Below, in pieces: positions 37,801 to 50,630 of a DNA stretch of 64,000 bases. The notes beneath the pieces were generated by a model. That model was not told the DNA's origin and did not search any database. It saw only the letters and a list, made by a program, of their open reading frames with translations. Source of the stretch: Hydractinia symbiolongicarpus (taxonomy: Eukaryota > Cnidaria > Hydrozoa > Anthoathecata > Hydractiniidae). Numbering within the stretch: the first letter of the stretch is position 1; each line of letters opens with the position of its first letter. Both the position numbers and the translations under genes were made by a program. The stretch covers positions 7,752,001 to 7,816,000 of the forward strand of contig NC_079880.1 of NCBI RefSeq assembly GCF_029227915.1, read 5' to 3'.

Positions 37801-39570
37801 CTGATACCGTTAAAAAGTCAATGAAATGTAGTTTGAAACTGTGTCTACTTCTTCAGCGCGCACTAACGGCTACGATTGGTCCCACGGTACAAAATGACTA
37901 AGTTATCTAAATGTTTAAATAAAGCGCTACCACAGCGCCCAGTGTAATCTCTCAATTCCGGCCATCATTTCAAATTAAGAAGAGCGTTATTTCTTGGAGT
38001 CCAGTTGTCTCATTTATCACATCTATAAGGTCACAGTCCAAAGTCAGTTCAATTAATTGCCACAGTCAATTGTTTGACTGTTGTGTCATTTATCACATTC
38101 ATAATGTCAAAGTCTAAAATCAGTTCAATTAAGTCCCACAGTCAATCGTTTCACTGTTAAAAGCGATGCACCCTAGTGGTATCAGAAAAATATCGCTAAA
38201 TACATGTTGGTACGAATATGTTACGCAACTGTTGTAACTCAAGCGGACTGATATCGTTAGAAAGTCAATGAAATGTAGTTTTTGAAACTGTCTCGATTTC
38301 TTCAGCGCGCGCTAACGGTTACGATTGGTCCCAGAGTACAGAATGACTTATCTATCTAAATTTTTAAATAAAGCGCTACCACAGCGCCCAGTGTATTCGC
38401 TACGTTCTAGCAATCATTTCAAAGTAAGACGAATGTTATTACTTGGAGTTTAATTGGCTCATTTTTCACATTCATAAGGTCAACGTCCAAAATCGGTTCA
38501 ATTAAGTCCCACAGTCAATCGTTTCACTGATAAAAGCGATGCAACCTAGTAATATCAGAAAAATATCGCTAAATAGATGTTGGTACGAATATGTTACGCA
38601 ATTGTTGTACCTCAAACGGACTGATACCGTTAGAAAGTCAATGAAATGTAGTTTTTGAAACTGTCTCTATTTCTTCAGTGCGCACTACCGACTACGATTG
38701 GTCCCACAGTACAAAATGACTTATCTATCTAAATTTTTAAATAAAGCGCTACCACAGCGCTCAGTGTAATTGCTCAGTTTCAGCAATCATTTCAAATTTA
38801 GACGAATGTTGTTACTTGGAGTTCAATCGGCTCATTTTTCTCATTCATAAGGTCAACGTCCAAAATCGGTGCAATTAAATCTCACAGTCAATCGTTTCAC
38901 TGTTAAAAGCGATGCACCCTAGTGGTATCAGAAAAATATCGCTAAATACATGTTGGTACGAATATGTTACGCAACTGTTGTAACTCAAGCGGACTGATAC
39001 CGTTAGAAAGTCAATGAAATGTAGTTTTTGAAACTGTCTCGATTTCTTCAGCGCGCGCTAACGGCTACGATTGGTCCCACGGTACAAAATGACTTATTTA
39101 TCTAAATGTTTAAATAAAGCGCTACCACAGCGCCCAGTGTAATCTCTCAATTCCGGCCATCATTTCAAATTAAGAAGAGCGTTATTTCTTGGAGTCCAGT
39201 TGTCTCATTTATCACATCTATAAGGTCACAGTCCAAAGTCAGTTCAATTAATTGCCACAGTCAATTGTTTGACTGTTGTGTCATTTATCACATTCATAAT
39301 GTCAAAGTCTAAAATCAGTTCAATTAAGTCCCACAGTCAATCGTTTTACTATTAAAAGCGATGCAACCTAGTAGTATCAGAAAAATATCGCTAAATACAT
39401 GTTGGTACGAATATGTTACGCAACTGTTGTACCTCAAACGGACAGATATCTTTAGAAAGTCAATGAAATGTAGTTTCTGAAACTGTCTCGATTTCTTCAG
39501 CGCGCGCTAACGGTTACGATTGGTCCCACAGTACAGAATGACTTATCTATCTAAATTTTTAAATAAAGCG
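37258..39570. repeat. 2260-bp HOR, copy 3
   Basis: Anchors are 37801, 38248, 38621, 38994 and 39443, again 2260 bp after copy 2. The match ends near 39570, where gcgctaccacagcgctcag of the unit is replaced by gcgttaccacagcgccca. From 38363 onward this copy is also the start of the 3635-bp unit, so a later amplification took in the end of this block. Confidence 0.9.
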
Positions 39571-41997
39571 TTACCACAGCGCCCAGTGTAATTGCTCAGT
39601 TCCCGCAATCATTTCAAATTAAGAAGAACGTTATTTCTTGGAGTTCAGTTGTCTCATTTATCACATCTATAAGGTCAAAGTCTAAAATCAGTTCAAGTAA
39701 GTCCCACAGTCAATTGTTTCACTGTTAAAAGCGATGCAACCTAGTAATATTAGAATAATATCGCTAAATACACCTTGGTACGATTATGTGACGCAACCGT
39801 TGTAACTCAAAGGGACTGATACCGTTAGAAAGTCAATAAAATGAAGTTTTTGAAACAGTGTCTATTTATTCAGCGCGCGCTAACTGCTAGGATTGATCAC
39901 ACAGTAAAAAATAGCTTATTTATCTACATTTTTAAATGAAGCGCTACCACAGCTCTCAGTGTAATCGCTAAGTTCTAGCAATCATGTCAAAGTAAGACGA
40001 ATGTTATTTCTTGGAGTCCACTTGGCTCATTTTTCACATTTTTAACGTCAAAGCCCAAAATCAGTTCAAATAAGTCCCATAGGCAATCGTTTTACTGTTA
40101 AAAGCGATGCAATCTAGTAATATCTGAAATATATCGCTAAATGCATGTTCGTTCGAATATGTGACGCAACCCTTGTACCTCAAACGGACTGATACCGTTA
40201 AAAAGTCAATAAAATGTAGTTTTTGAAACAGTGCCTATTTCTTCAGCGCGCTAACGGCTACGACTGGACCCACAGTACAAAAAACTTATTTATCTAAATG
40301 CATAAATAAAGCGCCACCACAGCGCCCAGTGTAATCGCTAAGTTCTAGCAATCATGTCAAAGTAAGACGAATGTTATCTCTTGGAGTCCAATTGGCTCAT
40401 TTTTCACATTCATAAGGTCAAAGTCCAAAATCGGTTCAATTAAGTCCCACAGTCAATTGTTTCACTGTTAAAAGCGATGCAACCTAGTAATATCAGAAAA
40501 AAATCGCTAAATAGATGTTTGTACGAATATGTTACGCAACTGTTGTACCTCAAACGGACTGATACCGTTAGAAAGTCAATGAAATGTAGTTTTTGAAACT
40601 GTGTCTACTTCTTCAGCGCGCGCTAACGGCTACGATTGGTCCCACGGTACAAAATGACTTATTTATCTAAATGTTTAAATAAAACGCTACCACAGCGCCC
40701 AGTGTAATCTCTCACTTCCGGCCATCATTTCAAATTAAGAAGAGCGTTATTTCTTGGAGTCCAGTTGTCTCATTTATCACATCTATAAGGTCACAGTTCA
40801 AAGTCAGTTCAATTAATTGCCACAGTCAATTGTTTCACTGTTGTGTCATTTATCACATTCATAAGGTCAAAGTCTAAAATCAGTTCAATTAAGTCCCACA
40901 GTCAATCGTTTCACTGTTAAAAGCGATGCAATCTAGTAGTATCAGAAAAATATCTCTAAATACATGTTGGTACGAATATGTTACGCAACTGTTGTACCTC
41001 AAACGGACTGATACCGTTAGAAAGTCAATGAAATGTAGTTTTTGAAACTGTCTTGATTTCTTCAGCGCGCGCTAACTGTTACGATTGGTCCCACAGTACA
41101 AAATGAGTTATATATCTAAATTTTTAAATAAAGCGTTACCACAGCGCCCAGTGTAATTGCTCAGTTCCCGCAATCATTTCAAATTAAGAAGAACGTTATT
41201 TCTTGTAGTTCAGTTGTCTCATTTATCACATTTATGAGGTCAAAGTCTAAAATCAGTTCAATTAAGTCCCACAGTCAATCGTTTCACTGTTAAAAGCGAT
41301 GCAACCTAGTAGTATCAGAAAAATATCGCTAAATACATGTTGGTACGAATATGTTACGCAACTGTTGTACCTCAAACGGACTGATACCGTTAGAAAGTCA
41401 ATGAAATGTAATTTTTGAAACTGTCTTGACTTCTTCAGCGTGCGCTAACGGTTACGATTGGTCCCACAGTACAAAATGACTTATCTATCTAAATTTTTAA
41501 ATAAAGCGTTACCACAGCGCCCAGTGTAATTGCTCAGTTCCCGCAATCATTTCAAATTAAGAAGAACGTTATTTCTTGGAGTTCAGTTGTCTCATTTATC
41601 ACATTTATGAGGTCAAAGTCTAAAATCAGTTCAAGTAAGTCCCACAGTCAATTGTTTCACTGTTAAAAGCGATGCAACCTAGTAATATCTGAAACATATC
41701 GCTAAATGCATGTTGGTACGAATATGTGACGCAACCCTTGTACCTCAAACGGACTGATACCGTTAAAAATTCAATAAAATGTAGTTTTTGAAACAGTGTC
41801 TATTTCTTCAGCGCGCTAACGGCTACGACTGGACCCACAGTACAAAAAAAATATGTTACGCAACTGTTGTACCTCAAACGGACTGATACCGTTAGAAAGT
41901 CAATGAAATGTAGTTTTTGAAACTGTGTCTACTTCTTCAGCGCGCGCAAACGGCTACGATTGGTCCCACAGTACAAAATGACTTATTTATCTAAATG
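38363..41997. repeat. Block E, 3635-bp unit, copy 1
   Basis: Anchors 38621, 38994, 39443, 39816, 40189, 40559, 41008, 41381, 41754 and 41883 all recur 3635 bp later. Intervals are 373, 449, 373, 373, 370, 449, 373, 373 and 129. The left edge is at tttaaataaagcgc (38363). The first 1.2 kb is the end of the 2260-bp HOR; the rest includes a class X monomer (39816) and the truncated monomer. The copies differ at a few sites only, for example gattgatcac at 39891 against gattgatccc at 43526. Confidence 0.9.
41754..41882. repeat. Truncated 129-bp monomer, copy 1
   Basis: The distance to the next anchor is only 129 bp. The sequence goes from cccacagtacaaaaa directly into aaatatgttacgcaac, so about 242 bp from the A-rich tract to the end of the monomer is missing. 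The join lies in a run of A, where gtacaaaaa and gtacgaatatg are similar, so pairing of A-rich stretches probably guided it. Confidence 0.88.
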
Positions 41998-44900
41998 TTT
42001 AAATAAAGCGCTACCACAGCGCCCAGTGTATTCGCTACGTTCTAGCAATCATTTCAAAGTAAGACGAATGTTATTACTTGGAGTTTAATTGGCTCATTTT
42101 TCACATTCATAAGGTCAACGTCCAAAATCGGTTCAATTAAGTCCCACAGTCAATCGTTTCACTGATAAAAGCGATGCAACCTAGTAATATCAGAAAAATA
42201 TCGCTAAATAGATGTTGGTACGAATATGTTACGCAATTGTTGTACCTCAAACGGACTGATACCGTTAGAAAGTCAATGAAATGTAGTTTTTGAAACTGTC
42301 TCTATTTCTTCAGTGCGCACTACCGACTACGATTGGTCCCACAGTACAAAATGACTTATCTATCTAAATTTTTAAATAAAGCGCTACCACAGCGCTCAGT
42401 GTAATTGCTCAGTTTCAGCAATCATTTCAAATTAAGACGAATGTTGTTACTTGGAGTTCAATCGGCTCATTTTTCTCATTCATAAGGTCAACGTCCAAAA
42501 TCGGTGCAATTAAGTCTCACAGTCAATCGTTTCACTGTTAAAAGCGATGCACCCTAGTGGTATCAGAAAAATATCGCTAAATACATGTTGGTACGAATAT
42601 GTTACGCAACTGTTGTAACTCAAGCGGACTGATACCGTTAGAAAGTCAATGAAATGTAGTTTTTGAAACTGTCTCGATTTCTTCAGCGCGCGCTAACGGC
42701 TACGATTGGTCCCACGGTACAAAATGACTTATTTATCTAAATGTTTAAATAAAGCGCTACCACAGCGCCCAGTGTAATCTCTCAATTCCGGCCATCATTT
42801 CAAATTAAGAAGAGCGTTATTTCTTGGAGTCCAGTTGTCTCATTTATCACATCTATAAGGTCACAGTCCAAAGTCAGTTCAATTAATTGCCACAGTCAAT
42901 TGTTTGACTGTTGTGTCATTTATCACATTCATAATGTCAAAGTCTAAAATCAGTTCAATTAAGTCCCACAGTCAATCGTTTTACTATTAAAAGCGATGCA
43001 ACCTAGTAGTATCAGAAAAATATCGCTAAATACATGTTGGTACGGATATGTTACGAAACTGTTGTACCTCAAACGGACAGATATCGTTAGAAAGTCAATG
43101 AAATGTAGTTTCTGAAACTGTCTCGATTTCTTCAGCGCGCACTAACGGTTACGATTGGTCCCACAGTACAGAATGACTTATCTATCTAAATTTTTAAATA
43201 AAGCGTTACCACAGCGCCCACTGTAATTGCTCAGTTCCCGCAATCATTTCAAATTAAGAAGAACGTTATTTCTTGGAGTTCAGTTGTCTCATTTATCACA
43301 TTTATAAGGTCAAAGTCTAAAATCAGTTCAAGTAAGTCCCACAGTCAATTGTTTCACTGTTAAAAGCGATGCAACCTAGTAATATTAGAATAATATCGCT
43401 AAATACACCTTGGTACGATTATGTGACGCAGCCGTTGTAACTCAAAGGGACTGATACCGTTAGAAAGTCAATAAAATGAAGTTTTTGAAACAGTGTCTAT
43501 TTATTCAGCGCGCGCTAACTGCTAGGATTGATCCCACAGTAAAAAATAGCTTATTTATCTACATTTTTAAATGAAGCGCTACCACAGCTCTCAGTGTAAT
43601 CGCTAAGTTCTAGCAATCATGTCAAAGTAAGACGAATGTTATTTCTTGGAGTCCAATTGGCTCATTTTTCACATTTTTAACGTCAAAGCCCAAAATCAGT
43701 TCAAATAAGTCCCATAGTAAATCGTTTTACTGTTAAAAGCGATGCAATCTAGTAATATCTGAAATATATCGCTAAATGCATGTTCGTTCGAATATGTGAC
43801 GCAACCCTTGTACCTCAAACGGACTGATACCGTTAAAAAGTCAATAAAATGTAGTTTTTGAAACAGTGCCTATTTCTTCAGCGCGCTAACGGCTACGACT
43901 GGACCCACAGTACAAAAAACTTATTTATCTAAATGCATAAATAAAGCGCCACCACAGCGCCCAGTGTAATCGCTAAGTTCTAGCAATCATGTCAAAGTAA
44001 GACGAATGTTATCTCTTGGAGTCCAATTGGCTCATTTTTCACATTCATAAGGTCAAAGTCCAAAATCGGTTCAATTAAGTCCCACAGTCAATTGTTTCAC
44101 TGTTAAAAGCGATGCAACCTAGTAATATCAGAAAAAAATCGCTAAATAGATGTTTGTACGAATATGTTACGCAACTGTTGTACCTCAAACGGACTGATAC
44201 CGTTAGAAAGTCAATGAAATGTAGTTTTTGAAACTGTGTCTACTTCTTCAGCGCGCGCTAACGGCTACGATTGGTCCCACGGTACAAAATGACTTATTTA
44301 TCTAAATGTTTAAATAAAACGCTACCACAGCGCCCAGTGTAATCTCTCACTTCCGGCCATCATTTCAAATTAAGAAGAGCGTTATTTCTTGGAGTCCAGT
44401 TGTCTCATTTATCACATCTATAAGGTCACAGTTCAAAGTCAGTTCAATTAATTGCCACAGTCAATTGTTTCACTGTTGTGTCATTTATCACATTCATAAG
44501 GTCAAAGTCTAAAATCAGTTCAATTAAGTCCCACAGTCAATCGTTTCACTGTTAAAAGCGATGCAATCTAGTAGTATCAGAAAAATATCTCTAAATACAT
44601 GTTGGTACGAATATGTTACGCAACTGTTGTACCTCAAACGGACTGATACCGTTAGAAAGTCAATGAAATGTAGTTTTTGAAACTGTCTTGATTTCTTCAG
44701 CGCGCGCTAACTGTTACGATTGGTCCCACAGTACAAAATGAGTTATATATCTAAATTTTTAAATAAAGCGTTACCACAGCGCCCAGTGTAATTGCTCAGT
44801 TCCCGCAATCATTTCAAATTAAGAAGAACGTTATTTCTTGTAGTTCAGTTGTCTCATTTATAACATTTATGAGGTCAAAGTCTAAAATCAGTTCAATTAA

Positions 44901-45632
44901 GTCCCACAGTCAATCGTTTCACTGTTAAAAGCGATGCAACCTAGTAGTATCAGAAAAATATCGCTAAATACATGTTGGTACGAATATGTTACGCAACTGT
45001 TGTACCTCAAACGGACTGATACCGTTAGAAAGTCAATGAAATGTAATTTTTGAAACTGTCTTGACTTCTTCAGCGCGCGCTAACGGTTACGATTGGTCCC
45101 ACAGTACAAAATGACTTATCTATCTAAATTTTTAAATAAAGCGTTACCACAGCGCCCAGTGTAATTGCTCAGTTCCCGCAATCATTTCAAATTAAGAAGA
45201 ACGTTATTTCTTGGAGTTCAGTTGTCTCATTTATCACATTTATGAGGTCAAAGTCTAAAATCAGTTCAAGTAAGTCCCACAGTCAATTGTTTCACTGTTA
45301 AAAGCGATGCAACCTAGTAATATCTGAAACATATCGCTAAATGCATGTTGGTACGAATATGTGACGCAACCCTTGTACCTCAAACGGACTGATACCGTTA
45401 AAAAGTCAATAAAATGTAGTTTTTGAAACAGTGTCTATTTCTTCAGCGCGCTAACGGCTACGACTGGACCCACAGTACAAAAAAAATATGTTACGCAACT
45501 GTTGTACCTCAAACGGACTGATACCGTTAGAAAGTCAATGAAATGTAGTTTTTGAAACTGTGTCTACTTCTTCAGCGCGCGCAAACGGCTACGATTGGTC
45601 CCACAGTACAAAATGACTTATTTATCTAAATG
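41998..45632. repeat. Block E, 3635-bp unit, copy 2
   Basis: Anchors are 42256, 42629, 43078, 43451, 43824, 44194, 44643, 45016, 45389 and 45518. The right edge is near 45633: after the shared tttaaa the sequence becomes a long monomer with aatctctcacttccgg instead of gtgtattcgctacg. The unit carries its own copy of a 1.2-kb piece of the 2260-bp HOR (41998-43205), which shows the order of events: 2260-bp amplification first, 3635-bp duplication later. Confidence 0.9.
45389..45517. repeat. Truncated 129-bp monomer, copy 2
   Basis: The same junction as at 41754, 3635 bp later. It supports a single deletion followed by duplication of the larger unit. Confidence 0.88.
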
Positions 45633-47657
45633 TTTAAACAAAGCGCTACCACAGCGCCCAGTGTAATCTCTCACTTCCGGCCATAATTTCAAATTAAGAA
45701 AAGCGTTATTTCTTGGAGTCCAGTTGTCTCATTTATCACATCTATAAGGTCACAGTCCAAAGTCAGTTCAATTAATTGCCACAGTCAATTGTTTCACTGT
45801 TGTGTCATTTATCAAATTCATAAGGTCAAAGTCTAAAATTAGTTCAATTAAGTCCCACAGTCAATCGTTTTACTATTAAAAGCGATGCAACCTAGTAGTA
45901 TCAGAAAAATATCGCTAAATACATGTTGGTACGAATATGTTACGCAACTGTTGTACCTCAAACGGACTGATACCTTTAGAAAGTCAATGAAATGTAGTTT
46001 TTGAAACTGTCTCGATTTCTTCAGCGCGCGCTAACGATTACGATTGGTCCCACAGTACAGAATGACTTATCTATCTAAATTTTTAAATAAAGCGTTACCA
46101 CAGCGCCCAGTGTAATTGCTCAGTTCCAGCAATCATTTCAAATTAAGAAGAACGTTATTTCTTGGAGTTCAGTTGTCTCATTTATCACATTTCTGAGGTC
46201 AAAGTCTAAAATCAGTTCAAGTAAGTCCCACAGTCAATTGTTTCATTGTTAAAAGCAATGCAACCTAGTAATATTAGAATAATATCGCTAAATACACCTT
46301 GGTACGATTATGTGACGCAACCGTTGTAACTGAAAGGGACTGATATCGTGAGAAAGTCAATGAAATGTAGTTTTTAAAACAGTGTCTATTTCTTCAGCGC
46401 GCGCTATCTGCTAGGATTGGTCCCACAGTAAAAAATAGCTTATTTATCTACATTTTTAAATGAAGCGCTACCACAGCTCTCAGTGTAATCGCTAAGTTCA
46501 AGCAATCATGTCAAAGTAAGACGAATGTTATTTCTTGGAGTCCAATTGGCTCATTTTTCACTTTTATAACGTCAAAGTCCAAAATCAGTTCAAATAAGTC
46601 CCACAGTCAATCGTTTTACTGTTAAAAGCGATGCAACCTAGTAATATCTGAAACATATCGCTAAATGCGTGTTGGTACGAATATGTGACGCAACCCTTGT
46701 ACCTCAAACGGATTGATACCGTTAGAAAGTCAATGAAATGTAGTTTTTGAAACAGTGTCTATTTCTTCAGCGCGCGCTAACGACTACGACTGGACCCACA
46801 GTACAAAAAGACTTATTTATTTAAATGCTTAAATAAAGCGCTACCACAGCACCCAGTGTAATCGCTAAGTCCTAGCAATCATGTCAAAGTAAGACGAATG
46901 TTATTTCTTGGAGTCCAATTGGCTTATTTTTTACATTCATAAGGTCAAAGTCCAAAATCGGTTCAATTAAGTCCCACATTCAATCGTTTCACTGTTGAAA
47001 GCGAGGCAACCTAGTAATATCAGAAAAAAATATCTAAATAGATGTTGGTACGAATATGTTACGCAACTGTTGTACCTCAAACGGACTGATACCGTTAAAA
47101 AGTCAATGAAATGTAGTTTGAAACTGTGTCTACTTCTTCAGCGCGCGCTAACGGCTACGATTGGTTCCACGGTACAAAATGACTAAGTTATCTAAATGTT
47201 TAAATAAAGCGCTACCACAGCGCCCAGTGTAATTGCTCATTTCCGGCCATCATTTCAAATTAAGAAGAGCGTTATTTCTTGGAGTCCAGTTGTCTTATTT
47301 ATCCCATCTATAATGTTACAGTCCAAAGTCAGTTCAATTAATTGCCACAGTCAATCGTTTCACTGTTGTCTCATTTATCACATCTGTAAGGTCACAGTCC
47401 AAAATTAGTTCAATTAATTGCCACATTCAGTCGTTTCACTGTTAAAAGCGATGCAACCTAGTAATATTAGAATAATATCGCGAAATACACCTTGGTACCA
47501 TTATGTCACGCAACCGTTGTAACTCAAAGGGACTGATACCGTTAGAAACTCAATGAAATGTAATTTTTGAAACTGTTTCTATTTCTTCAGCGCGCGCTAA
47601 CGGCTAGGATTGGTCCCACAGTAAAAAATAGCTTATTTATCTACATTTTTAAATGAA
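45633..47657. repeat. Transition with the last long monomers
   Basis: Anchors are 45967, 46340, 46713, 47086 and 47533. It includes the second half of the long monomer 45518 and the last long monomer in the window (47086, 447 bp). The final part (47533) is class X and resembles block A monomers, with aatttttgaaactgtttc and ctaggattgg. This piece joins unrelated sub-families and shows no larger unit of its own. Confidence 0.8.
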
Positions 47658-50630
47658 GCGCTACCACAGCGCTCAGTGTAATCGCTAAGTTCTAACAATC
47701 ATGTCAAAGTAAGACGAATGTTATTTCTTGGAGTCCAATTGGCTCATTTTTCACATTTATAACGTCAAAGTCCAAAATCAATTCAAATATGTCCCACAGT
47801 CAAACGTTTTACTGTTAAAAGCGATGCAACCTAGTAATATCTGAAACATATCGCTAAATGCATGTTGGTACGAATATGTTACACAACCCTTGTACCTCAA
47901 GCGGACTGATACCGTTAGTAAGTCAATGAAATGTTGTTTTTGAAACAGTGTCAATTTCTTCAGCGCGCTAAAGGCTGCAATTGGACCCACAGTAAAAGAA
48001 GACTTATTTATCTAAATGCTTAAATAAAGCGCTACCACAGCGCCCAGTGTAATCGCTAAGTTCTAGCAATCATGTCAAAGTGAGACGAATGTCATTACGT
48101 GGAGATCAATTGTCTCATTTATCACATGTATAAGGTCACAGTCAAAAATCAGTTCAATTATTTGCCACAGTCAATCGTTTTACTGTTAGAAGCGATGCAA
48201 CCTAGTAATATTAGAATAATATCGCTAAATAGATGTTGGTACGAATATGTTACGCAATTGTTGTACCTCAAACGGACTGATACCGTTAGAAAGTCAATGA
48301 AATGTAGTTTTTGAAACTGTCTCGATTTCTTCAGCGCGCGCTAACGGTTACGATTGGTCCCACAGTACAAAATGACTTATCTAACTAAATTTTTAAATAA
48401 AGTGCTACCACAGCGCCCAGTGTAATTGCTCAGTTCCCGCAATTATTTCAAATTAAGAAGAACGTTATTTCTTGCGTCCAGTTGTCTCATTTATCACATC
48501 TAAAAGGTCACAGTCCAAAATCAGTTCAAATAATTGCCACAGTCAATCGTTTCACTGTTAAAAGCGATGCAACCTAGCAATATTAGAATAATATTGCTAA
48601 ATACACCTTGGTACGATTATGTGACGCAACCGTTGAAACGCAAAGGGACTGATACCGTTAGAAACTCAATGAAATGTAATTTTTGAAACTGTTCCTACTT
48701 CTTCAACCCGCGCTAACGGCTACGATTGGACCCACAGTAAAAAATCTCTTACTTATCTAAATGTTTAAATAAAGCGCTACCACAGCGCCCAGTGTAATTG
48801 CTCAATTCCGGCAATCATGTCAAAGTAAGACAAATGTTATTTTTTGGAGTCCAATTGGCTCATTTTTCACATTTATAATGTCAAAGTCCAATGCCGGTTC
48901 AATTAAGTCCCACAGTCAATCGTTTCACTGTTAAAAGCGACGCAACCTAGTAATATCAGAAAAATATCGTTAAATAGATGTTGGTACGAATATGTTACGC
49001 AACTGTTGTACCTCACACGGACTGATACCGTTAGAAAGTCAATGAAATGTAGTTTTTGAAACTGTCTCTTCTTCTTCAGTGCGTGTTAACGGCTACGATT
49101 GGTCCCACAGTAAAAAATCTCTTACTTATCTAAATGCTTAAATAAAGCGATACCACAGCGCCCAGTGTAATCGCTAAGTTCTAGCAATCATCTCAAAGTA
49201 AGACGAATTTTATTTCTTGAAGACCAATTGGCTTATCTTTCACATTTATAACGTCTAAGTCAAAAATCGGTTCAATTAAGTCCCACAGTCAATCGTTTCA
49301 CTGTTAAAAGCGATGCAACCTAGTAATATCAGAAAAGTATCGCTAAATAGATGTTGGTACGAATATGGTACGCAACTGTTGCACCTCAAACGGACTGATA
49401 CCGTTAGAAAGTTAATGCAATGTAGTTTCTGAAACTGTCTCTACTTCTTCAGCGCGCTCTAACGGCTACGATTGCTCCCACAGTACAAAATGACTTATTT
49501 ATCTAAATGTTTAAATAAAGTGCTACCACAGCGCCCAGTGTAATTCCTCACTTCCGGCAATCATTTCAAATTAAGAAGAACGCTATTTCTTGGAGTCCAG
49601 TTCTGTCATTTATCACATTTATAAGGTCAAAGTCTAAAATCAGTTCAATTAAGTCCCACAGTCAATCGTTTTACTGTTAAAAGCGATGCAACCTAGTAAT
49701 ATTAAAAAAATATCGCTAAATACATATTGGTACGAATATGTGACGCAACCGTTGTTCCTCAAACGGACTGATACCGTTATAAACTCATTGAAATGTAGTT
49801 TTTGAAGCAGTGTCTATTTCTTTAGCGTAAACTAACGGCTAGGATTGGTCCCACATTAAAAAGTGGTTTCTTTATATACATTTTTAAATAAAGCGCTACC
49901 ACAGCGACCAGTGTAATCGCTGAGTTCCAGCGATCATGTCAAATTAAGAAGAGCGTTATTTCTTGGAGTCCAGTTGTCTCATTGTTGACCTTTATAAGGT
50001 CAAAGTCTAAAATCAATTCAATTAAGTCCCACAGTCAATCGTTTTACTGTTAATAGCGATGCAACCTTGTATTAACAGAAACATATCGCTAAATACATGT
50101 TGGTACCAATATGTGACGCAACAGTTGTAACTAAAACGGACTGATACCGTTAGATAGTCAATACAATATAGTTTTTGAAACTGTCTCTATTTCTTCAGCG
50201 CGCGCTAACGGCTAGGATTGGTCCTACAGTAAAAAATTACTTATTTATCTAAATTTTTAAATGAAGCGCTACCAGATTGTAATCGCTAAGTGTTAGCAAT
50301 CATGTCAAAGTAAGACGAATGTCATTTCTTGGAGTCCAATTGGCTCATTTTTCACATTTATAACGTCAAAGTCCAAAATCAGTTCAAATAATCCCACAGT
50401 CAAACGTTTTACTGTTAAAAGCGATGCAACCTAGTAATATCTGAAACATATCGCTAAATTCATGTTGGTACGAATATGCGACGCAACCCTTGTTCCTCAA
50501 ACGGACTGATACCGTTAGAAAGTCAATGAAATGTAGTTTTTGAAACAGTGTCTATTTCTTCAGCGCGCGCTAACGGCTACGATTGGACTCACAGTACAAA
50601 AAGACTTATTTATCTAAATGCTTAAATTAA
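47658..50630. repeat. Block F, 8-monomer HOR (2973 bp), first full unit
   Basis: Naming the monomers by anchor: h 47906, a 48277, b 48649, c 49022, d 49395, e 49768, f 50141, g 50506, then h again at 50879 and a at 51250. The offset is 2973 bp and the match starts near gcgctacc (47658 and 50631). Marks are: b has gttgaaacgcaaaggg, c has cctcacacgg, e has gcgtaaactaac, f has accagattgtaatc, g has attggactcacag and h has gctgcaattggaccc. Confidence 0.88.

Noticed and set aside
41754-41882. Transposon insertion or excision scar
   Set aside because: There is no target-site duplication or foreign sequence. The short interval is fully explained by a deletion within one monomer.
29101-45632. Assembly artefact as the explanation for near-identical HOR copies
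   Set aside because: Not excluded, but the copies differ at scattered single bases and have distinct flanks at their edges, as real duplications do. Read depth and spanning long reads would decide.
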